A stretch of DNA of 64,000 nucleotides from assembly GCA_026315105.1 (NCBI GenBank), contig CM048751.1, forward strand, positions 341,356,649 through 341,420,648. Direction: 5' to 3'. This DNA is from Locusta migratoria (taxonomy: Eukaryota > Arthropoda > Insecta > Orthoptera > Acrididae). The notes under the pieces are model-generated. The model did no database searches, was not told where the DNA came from, and was given only the letters and a program-made list of their open reading frames with translations. Both the position numbers and the translations under genes were made by a program. Shown here one piece after another: positions 56,165-64,000 of the stretch (position 1 is its first letter; every line of letters starts with the position of its first letter).

Positions 56165-57457
56165 ATATAGACTAGAACTGACATGTAATTACATTTTCAC
56201 GCACTTTGGGTGCATAGATCCTGAGAAATCGGTACCCAGAACAACCATTTCTGGATGGAATAACGTCGTTGATTCGCCTGGGCACTGAGTCAAACAGAGC
56301 TTGGATGGCGTGTACAGGTACAGATGCCCATGAAGCTTCAACACAATACCACAGTTCATCAAGAGTAGTGACTGGTGTATTGTGACGAGCCACTTGCTCG
56401 GCCACCATTGACCCGAAGATTGCAACTGGTGAGAGATCTGGAGAATGGGCAGCAGTCGAACATTTTCCGTATCCAGAAAGGCTCGTACAGGACCTACAAC
56501 ATGTGGTCGTGCTGAAATATAGGGTTTCGCAGGGATCGAATGAAGGGTAGAGCCTCGGGTCGTAGCTCATCTGAAATGTAACGGCCACTGATGAAAGTGC
56601 CGTCGATGCGAACAAGAGATGACCGAGACGTGTAACCAATGGCACCCCGTATCATCACGCCGGTTGATATGCCAGTATGGCAATGACGGATACACGCTTC
56701 CAATGTGCTTTCGCCCCGGTGTCGCCAAACACGGATGTTATCATCATGATGCTATAAACACAAACTGGATTCATCCGAAAAAAAAATGACGTTTTGCCAT
56801 TCTTGCACTCAGGTTCGTCGTTGCGTACACCATCGCAAGCCCTCCTGTCTGTAATGCAGCGTCAAGGGTAACCGCAGCAATGGTCTCCGAGCTGATAGTC
56901 CAAGCTGCAGCAAACGTCTTCGAACTATTCGTGCAGATGGTTGTTGTCTTGCAAACTTCCCCATCTGCTGACTCAGGCATCGAGACGTGGCTGCAGGATC
57001 CGTTACAGCCATGCGGATAAGATGCCTGTCATCTCGGCTGCTAGTGATACGAGGCCGTTGGGATCCAACAAGGCGTTCGGTATTGCCCTCCTGAACGTAC
57101 CGATTCCATTTTCTGCTAACAGTCATTGGATCGCGACCAACACGAGCAGCAACGTCGCGATACGATAAACCGCAATCGCAAAGTCGGAAATGTGATAGTA
57201 CGCATTTCTCCTGCTTACACGAGGCATCAAAACGACGTATCACCAGGCAATGCCGCTCAACTGCTGTTTGTGTATGAGAAATCGGTAGAAACTTTCCTCA
57301 TATCATGACGTATTAGGTTTCACCACCGGCGCTAATCTTGTGCGAATGCTCTGAAAAGCTAATCATAAGCCTATCACAGCATCGTCTTCCTGTCGATTAA
57401 ATTTAGTGTTTGTAGCACTTCGTCTTTGTGATGTAGCAATGTTAATGGCCAGGAGTG
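56165..57457 (-). mobile_element. Tc1-like DNA transposon, copy D (left end lost)
   Basis: The minus-strand start near 57227 gives MPRVSRRNAYYHISDF, then a small deletion. DPMTVSRKWNRYVQEGNTER and the HTH lie near 57130-57080. MIRGAIGYTSRSSLVRIDG lies near 56660, with WSMVAEQ-like residues near 56410, ending at 56189. The left terminal repeat is absent: homology begins inside the element near 56165. The right one (AATGTTAATGGCCAGGAGTG) is present without TA. Several frameshifts and a deletion near 56450. Confidence 0.85.
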
Positions 57458-58205
57458 AATATTATTTGTCGAGATATAGTGGGGAAACGTAGAACATGCA
57501 TTTAGATGAATGTCTTTGAACGACACCGTTAAAATTAGATACTGAAATATTCAGTCCCTTTTAAAAATGAATGGAATATAAGATTTTTGGCCGCAGTTAT
57601 TGTGCTGTTACCAACTGAGAGCAATCCCAAAATGTATCCAAATTTTTGCTTACGGTATAATGATGTCAGTCCCTGTCCTGACCTACTACTTTGACACAAC
57701 CCAACAGCAAAGTGACAGTCTTGCAAGCAGAATCTTGTATTCAGTCTACACGGTCTCGTTTCAGTTCAGAGGTATTCGGGCAACTAAAAACACTTGAGCT
57801 CTCTCAGTCCCTCCTAGCTAAGCCGATGGTGCTATTTAACTGACTTTCTGACCACAGCCCATCCCCGTGAATTATTCCCACCAACCTGGTCCCGTAGGAA
57901 AGCAAATGGTTTCGCCGAAGCAGACCGTTATGTGAGACGAGCGGCCCTTTCAGCGTGTCATTATCCTCCCAGCGGACGGCAAACACACCTACCGCTACCC
58001 TTAATTAGCTCTACATGGAACTCTGCTTCGCTGCTATGCAGGAGCGTCCCCAGAGAAATTATATTTATGAACCTGTGGTAGCGCTTTCGTGTTACGCAAC
58101 TGTGTAATATTTCTCTCAACCGTACTACACCATGCGGTACTTTCAGAGAGACTGGCCTTATTTAGTACATGTTTAAGGCTACTTCCTGACGTACTTCACT
58201 TTAAA
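57458..58205. other. no gene recognised
   Basis: No supported feature in this stretch. Confidence 0.4.
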
Positions 58206-58217
58206 AAGATGTGGTTA

Positions 58218-58410
58218 AATATGTTCAAATGTTTGTAAATCTAAGGGGCTTAACTACGGTGGTCATTAATCCCTACGCTTACAAACTACTTACACTATCT
58301 CAAGGACAACTCAAACACCCATGCCCGAGGGAGGACTCGAACCCTCGACGGCGAACGGCCGCGCACACCGGAGCTGGACGCCTTAGGGCACACGGCTATT
58401 CTTCCGCGGC
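58218..58410 (-). mobile_element. SINE family B
   Basis: Minus-strand head GCCGCGGAAGAATAGCCG and B box GGGTTCGAGTCCTC, CATGGGTGTTTGAG, and a body ending ACATTTGAACAT. The 12-bp duplication AAGATGTGGTTA is at 58206-58217 and 58411-58422. Confidence 0.9.
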
Positions 58411-58465
58411 AAGATGTGGTTAGTGAGACAAAGTGGCCAGGTAAATTTGTTAAGAATTAAACGAA

Positions 58466-58693
58466 GGAAGGATGTTCAGGGTTTAACGCCTCTTTGACAA
58501 TGTGGTCATCAGAGACGAAGCATTAGCTTGGGTTCCTTTTTGTTAGGAATGGGAAAGGAAATCGGACTTGTCCTTTCAGATGAACCATTCGGGCATTTAC
58601 CTGGGCGATTTTGGGAAATCACAAAAGGCCGAAGGTGAGTTTGAGCCCTCGTCCTCCCAGTGAGTTACCACCTGCGCCACCTCGCTCGGTAAG
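58466..58693 (-). mobile_element. tRNA-derived SINE, family C
   Basis: Minus-strand head CCGAGCGAGGTGGCGCAGG (A-box type), GGGAGGACGAGGGCTCAAAC (B-box region), then a body with GGAAATCGGACTTGTCC and ending near TTCAGGGTTTAACG on the + strand. I recall this family as common in orthopterans. Single copy here, no clear duplication. Confidence 0.65.
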
Positions 58694-59229
58694 AATCAAA
58701 CGCTCTACCAGCCCAAACTACTAAAGATTAGGCCAAAGATTTGAACGAATACGTTATTAAATTTCAGGTATTAAATTAATTTATATGTAGCACATTATGG
58801 AATCACACGATAAAATAGGATCTAAGCGACAAAAAAACCACCATATACACTATTTGATAGGGAAGTAGCTATGTGCTAAATCAAAATATCACGGAACATA
58901 AAAATTAAATTTCAATGAAAACGTTTATCCTTTCAAGATAAGAACCTTTGAAAGGGGAAAGGGAAACTTAGCACAATTCTTTCTGGTCACTGATCATGAA
59001 CTGACTTGTCAGAAAAAAATTAAGTTAGAAGTATTTAGGCACAACTAATCGTATAAAGATTCAGAGGATAACAGAAGACGAAACGTACAAGTTCAGTAAT
59101 TCATACACGTTTCACACAATAATATGGAGTCGGAAAAGTATTACCTATGACCAGAAGCATTCAACCCCGCCAAACAGATCTATACCGACCGAGTAATGTT
59201 TTGCAGCTGCATAGCTACTTTGCAGTTCA
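58694..59229. other. no gene recognised
   Basis: No supported feature in this stretch. Confidence 0.4.
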
Positions 59230-59830
59230 CATAGAAGTGTCTGGAACAGGGTTCATCGAAACGCTTCCAGAGTATTTCTCTACCATTTCATTTTCGAGTG
59301 AAACGCGAGACAAAGGAAGAGCTATACCTATCCGTTTTTACATCTCATTTCTCTAATTGTATTCTCATAAATATGTCTCCCATAGTAGTTGAGTACCAAC
59401 ATAACACGTTCGCATTCGGAGAAAGATGCTGAAGGAAATTTCAGCGCAAAGAAAAAGCCTTTCTTTTAATGATTTCCACCACAACTCGTGAATCATTTCG
59501 TGACACTCTCTCCCCTGTATTGCTACGGTACAAGACGATCTAACCTCCTCTGAACTCTTTCATTGTCCTCCGTCAGTCCCACAATGTGAAGCGACACTCC
59601 AAAAGAGGACGGACAAGTTTAGTGTAGGCAGCCTCTTTACTAGAACTCATGCATGCTCCAAGTGTTATACCAACATTTTCTGTGTGGGTTCTTTAACTTA
59701 TTCGTAATTGCAATTCGTAGGTATTTAGTTTAATTTACGGACCTTAGACTTACCGATGTATGGTGTGAACAAAATTCAACGGATTTCTTTTTAATGCTAA
59801 TATGGACGAAATGAGGTGACTTTATGATAC
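59230..59830 (-). pseudogene. CR1-like LINE 3' end, highly degenerate
   Basis: By nucleotide comparison it follows the copy at 32594: GGGTTCATCGAAACG, TTTCTCTACCATTTCATT, GATTTCCACCACAA and TCTCCCCTGTATTGC on the + strand. No long frame remains. It is the oldest-looking of the four CR1-like fragments. Confidence 0.65.
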
Positions 59831-60448
59831 GAAAATCCACGTCCATAGTGCATGATAGAAAGGAGGACACACATTGTTAAAAAATCACTCATCGAGTAAC
59901 AAGTGATAGAAAACAATTAAAATCACGAAGTAAATGAATAGAGACATGCCTTACCAGGAGAAAACGATGGAAGGAACAAGCAAAATATAACAAAGAAAAC
60001 GTTCCTGGAAAATTTGGAGGTTCCACAGTCTAATGAAAACTTGAAGATTCACTATAGTAAGCTAAAAGTCATGAAAGAACAATTGGCCAAATAGCAAATT
60101 AGATACTGACCTCTAATTAATATCACACGTTGACGTACAAGAAATAGAACTTGGGGCTCACTGAATGAATGACAACTGCAAATCGGTACAACAATTACAC
60201 ATTAATTTTAAGCAAAAATATGATACATATATTCTCCATTCACACACCTTAGCCTAATCATTATGCGGTTAAACATTCCATGCCACTAATGTTGCAAAGG
60301 AACATAGCAACCGAAAGTAAAGTAAAAATGTACATAAATTTCAAACCGGCAACGCTGTACTTTCATCTTCGTATGGATTGTAGGGTGGGAAAAGTGTCGT
60401 CTTCCTTAAGTGTGAGTGTAGCTAGAAGGAGAAGACCCCAGACACGGC
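59831..60448. other. no gene recognised
   Basis: AT-rich sequence without supported features. Confidence 0.45.
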
Positions 60449-61495
60449 CAACTAACTAGACTAACAAGGACACCACATGGGTATCGGATTTGAAGTTCGG
60501 AACTTAAATAACACTGACCAAAGCCATTTGACGCAACTCTCAAAAATTCTCGAGAAAATCTACTTTGAAGTTTTCCAAGTACACGTAAGTACCGATATTT
60601 AAATCAATTGCAGCATCTGCCGGTGTAGCCAAGATTAGCGGTGGTTCGAATCCCGCTGTGACAGATATTTTTTTCGCTGTTTCCGAATTCAGTTACATAA
60701 ACTATTTTCGGACCTCTAATTCCATGATTTGTATCTGTTTGTTTAGGTGTATATAGACGAGCTGAACACCTTTTCGTCACCTAAAACGATGGTTAAAGTA
60801 AGTTAGCTGCTTGGAAAACCATTAGCAGCTATGCAGATGACTTTCCAAAAACATCGTCGTAGCTCTTAATAAGCTGAACAATCAAAGACTACCGTCTTCA
60901 ACTAATAGTGAAGTCAATACTGTAAAAAATTTAACTTATTTTTTCTTGGTTGAAACCATCATCATTAACAACCTTTAACAAAATATCTAAAATTATGAAT
61001 AAACAAAAATACGAGCATTTTTCGTTAAAAATAGCATTAGATATTCAAATGGTGTAAGTATTCCAACACAATGAAAAAAAAATCTGGTATTGCAGGATTT
61101 GAACCAACGACCATGTGATTTTTTTTTCCTTTTTCCTATGGGTAGTTCTGTTCCTTTCGGTCCTGACCGTGTTTGTTCGCTGTTGTTCCTTTTGTTCTTG
61201 GCTCAGCTTTTTTATTACAGAAAGCGTTCAGTCCTCTGACCGGGTGCGCTGAGTCACGACGCCCGGCAGATTGATAGGCCAGAACACTATCACCTCACCT
61301 ACAACGAGAGGTGTTGCAATTGGTTTAGTTATTACGTGTACTTGCAAAATTTCAAAAGTCGATTTTTTCAAGAATTTTCGAGAGTTGCATCGAATGGCTT
61401 TGACTAATTGTCATTTGACTTCTGAACTTCACGGACCATAAAAAAATTCTAAAATCCGATAGTCATGTGGTCTCCTTGTTAGATTTGGCAGGTCG
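60449..61495. mobile_element. long-inverted-repeat element with tRNA-like 3' halves
   Basis: Arms of about 150-170 bp: AAAGCCATTTGACGCAACTC, ATTCTCGAGAAAATC and AAGTACACGTAA at left pair with inverted sequence at 61330-61440. Just inside the left arm, GCGGTGGTTCGAATCCCGC then TTTTTTT (60640-60675) looks like a tRNA T arm and terminator. Inside the right half, minus strand, GTCGTTGGTTCAAATCCTGC followed by a T run (61120-61078) does too. No coding region. Superfamily unknown. Confidence 0.65.
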
Positions 61496-61539
61496 CTTGT
61501 GTACAACCAATATGACAAGTTTTCTATGAATCTTCAATC

Positions 61540-61890
61540 CGCCACAAAGAAATATGACTGGCGGATGTTGCCTTCATGGAGGATTTGCGCATGCGCAAGG
61601 CGGGATGCGCAGTAGCTCCAATGTCTTGCTTCGGGACCATTCGTGCGTAACCGCCAGGGCTCGAGTAACCAGGAGCTGGTGTCTCTACCAGCTCCAATTC
61701 AAATGTTAGAAGCGTCGTTTCCCCTCGCCCCTCCCTGCCACGGAAACGCCCATATGCTGTCCCCATGGAGTTTAGAAGAGAATTTGAACCTCAGCCGCGC
61801 ATGCGCATTGCAACGCTGCGGCCACTGCTGCGTATACTTTGTATATGAAGCGGCCACGCTGCGACTCGTATACATGCTGTCTCTGTGACG
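61540..61890. promoter_or_regulatory. candidate promoter with two NRF-1-type sites
   Basis: Two perfect GCGCATGCGC palindromes at 61587-61596 and 61797-61806, plus ATGCGCAG near 61605, lie in a locally GC/CpG-rich stretch. GCGCATGCGC is the known binding motif of NRF-1 (Ewg in insects), typical of housekeeping promoters. No first exon can be assigned on either strand, so this is a hypothesis. Confidence 0.35.
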
Positions 61891-62150
61891 TTAACCGTTT
61901 TCTTGCGATAAAAATACTTTGAATGTGCCTATAAAGTTATCTGATAGAAGAACGAAACGAAGAATGATAGCATAAAAACATTTTTTAATTTATTTTTTTC
62001 CACGACGAGCTTTTTTCAGGGAGTTCACTGAACCAATGAACACATAGGACGTGCCGTCACTGCGTCCTTCGTTTCAGGCTGCACACAAGCCACCTGCCAA
62101 ATTTGATCAGAATCTGGTTGCCGTATCTGAGGTAATTCCTCTTGTCGTAC

Positions 62151-63117
62151 CCCGCGTCCACACATTGGTACCAACGCTGGCGCCAACATTGGCCAATATT
62201 TTTGAGACAGCGTCCACACATTGGAGCCAATATTCAATTGAAATCGTCGAGAGCCAACGAAAACATATCTGACGCACATATCGCGGCCAATGCATTAACG
62301 CTTTTGAGTTTGAATAATTACATTTCGTCATTGTAAATCAAAGTGGGAAACATACGTAAAAGATGATGGGACGTTATATCACTTTCTACCGAACATTAAT
62401 TACGGTAAGAAATCATTAATTTTTTAAATATGCTACAAGTAAACGATACACATTATAAAAACTGAGACCTGCTACTATAAATGACTGAAAATTAAAAAAA
62501 AAGAAAGATGTTTTGGAGGGATGCTATTCTTTTGATATTACGTTTCGATTTCTTGCTAAATGAGACAATATTAGAAGCCTACACTTCCCTTTTCAAATAA
62601 CCATGTAATTGATATCACTAGTAGTGCTTGAAGTTTGCAAAACGATATTTGAAACTTGACAGGAAATATTAAGTACTGTACTGTTAATTTTAAAAATTAA
62701 TTTGAGTGATAGGAGTGTGTCGAAAGTCTAGAAAGTTTTTTATTTCTCAGTTCGCGCCTAAGTTTTGCTGTGTCATTTCGTTTTTTGAGGTTTATTTCAA
62801 AAAATGAATCAATTTCTGATAAAGTTCTAATATTTACAAAGAGATTTCGAAACTTTAAAACGGCGACGAAGAACGAACGAAGAAATAAAGAGTTTCGAGA
62901 TGAGCAGGCGACAAAGACAGAATGAAACGTTGGCGCCAATGTGTGGACGACGTACCCATATTGGCCCAACGTCCTTTGATGTTTGGCCGAAATACCGACA
63001 AGCAACGGAGCCGTACCAACGTTGGCGCCAACGTTGGTTCCAATGCTATTTCACCGATCCACACATTGGACGAACACTGTTGGCGCCAACGTTGGGTCCA
63101 ATGTGTGCATCCGGCCT
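62151..63117 (-). mobile_element. CCACACATTGG non-autonomous DNA element, copy 2
   Basis: The ends GTCCACACATTGGTACCAAC (left) and TTGGGTCCAATGTGTGCAT (right) are inverted. Internal words include TTGGCGCCAACGTTGG (63023) and CCACACATTGG (62158, 62216, 63060). It matches the element at 18751 in inverse orientation, without the SINEs, and is about 0.97 kb. No coding capacity. Confidence 0.65.
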
Positions 63118-63764
63118 TAGCCGTACGCAGTTTTGCCTGTTGCCCCTTGCGAGCAGGCAACACAAACAACACAGCTGTACCGCGTGCAGCGTCAGAGCCC
63201 CGTGCCATGCAGTTATGTGGAAACGGCCGCGGAAGCCTACGCTTACATTTAAAGAACCATTCGTTTTTATGCTTTTTTTTTTTTAAACACATTTTGAGCC
63301 CGTGGTTGTATATGAAATACAGGATGATTCTTACAATGAAGAAAATAGCAACTAACCACATTTCATTATGCTATTTATTTCATAAATAGGGCCGTTACCG
63401 GTTTAGAAGTTTTCAGTTCATCGTCAGACGGGTGTCCACGTCCATATACATGTCATTGACGTTTCGCTTATGCACATAATTTTACTTGTGGCGAAAAGTC
63501 TTTGGTTATATGGTGCCCTACAATAAAAAAGATTATTGCTTACTTGAGCGTAAATATAACTCATGATACTGACAAATGTCTTAAACAAAGTTTTACGATA
63601 TATTATGAATGAAACACACAAGATAACTGTGAGATATTCTGCAAATTTATTGATTTACGAACCGGTTTTCGGTTGTTAGGCCATCCCCAGGCAAACAAAA
63701 TTTCTTTCTCACTTGACAATCCTTCTGTATTTAAGGAAGTCGTCACTATTTTTGGTCTTGAAAG
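63118..63764. other. no gene; two ACCGGTTT modules
   Basis: Contains ACCGGTTTAGAAG...CATCGTCAG (63397-63427) and ACCGGTTTTCGG...CCATCCCCAGG (63661-63691), weaker examples of the module described under findings. A T run is at 63272-63284. Confidence 0.4.
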
Positions 63765-64000
63765 TGACCAGCCACACCAACCGGAAATAAGATTCATTTA
63801 TGCAGATGAAACTGCCATTACTGCTCAAGAATTACGTTTGAAGAAGTTGAAAGAAAACTAACAGAGGCTTTGGTTACCTTGTGAAACCATTATGAAGAAA
63901 ACCACCTGCGACCTAATCCGGAAAAAACTGAAGTATGCACATTCCACCTGTGCAATAGAGGTATCAAGACAACTGGCAATAGAATAGAATGGAGTGGCGT
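63765..64000 (+). pseudogene. LINE reverse transcriptase fragment at the window edge
   Basis: DQPHQPEIRFIYADETAITA reads as the RT active-site block (YADE in place of YADD). AQELRLKKLKEN, a TAA and, in another frame, a region resembling YYEENHLRPNPEKTEVC follow. It continues beyond 64000. Related in sequence to the LINE at 29590. Inactive. Confidence 0.7.

Overview
The window looks like nuclear DNA from an insect with a large, transposon-filled genome. An orthopteran (grasshopper or locust) is my best guess. That guess rests on remembered resemblance of the tRNA-derived SINEs and LINE tails to orthopteran repeats, plus the very long intron. There is no prokaryotic gene organisation, no rRNA and no CRISPR array. 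One host gene is visible: two exons on the + strand (31632-31791 and 45007-45153) encode the catalytic core of a group III secretory phospholipase A2. They carry the calcium-loop WCGPG, the CCREHDHC active-site helix and the downstream CDCD motif. The splice phases match exactly across a 13.2 kb intron. The signal-peptide and C-terminal exons were not found.

Nearly everything else is mobile-element debris. 0-14.3 kb: mariner fragments, a dead LINE, a Tc1-like element, and two long-TIR DUF4817-type mariners. One of these sits in a LINE tail. The other sits in a third mariner and itself carries a SINE, giving three levels of nesting. 14.3-29.6 kb: mostly unassigned, with CR1-like LINE 3' ends, a non-autonomous element built on CCACACATTGG repeats, and an internally deleted TTA(A)-target transposon. 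29.6-31.4 kb: a LINE nested in a LINE. 31.6-45.2 kb: the PLA2 exons and intron. The intron holds a decayed minisatellite that starts at the exon/intron junction and keeps copying the splice-donor sequence, interrupted by LINE, mariner, Tc1, MITE and SINE insertions. 45.2-64 kb: SINEs, a 26-bp tandem array, long-inverted-repeat elements, two Tc1 copies, degenerate LINEs, a possible NRF-1-type promoter region near 61.6 kb, and an RT fragment running off the right edge.

There is no operon-like cooperation between genes. The structure is historical: target-site duplications (11-13 bp for the SINEs, TA for Tc1/mariner, TTA for the 23.5 kb element, AAACATAT for a LINE) order many insertions in time. 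The observations most worth checking are the splice-donor minisatellite in the PLA2 intron; a shared TTTCG / mini-hairpin / CATC-TCAG module in otherwise unrelated repeats; two adjacent fold-back mariners; SINEs with poly(T) tails; and inverted-repeat elements carrying tRNA-like cores. All element names are by recognition from memory, without a database search.
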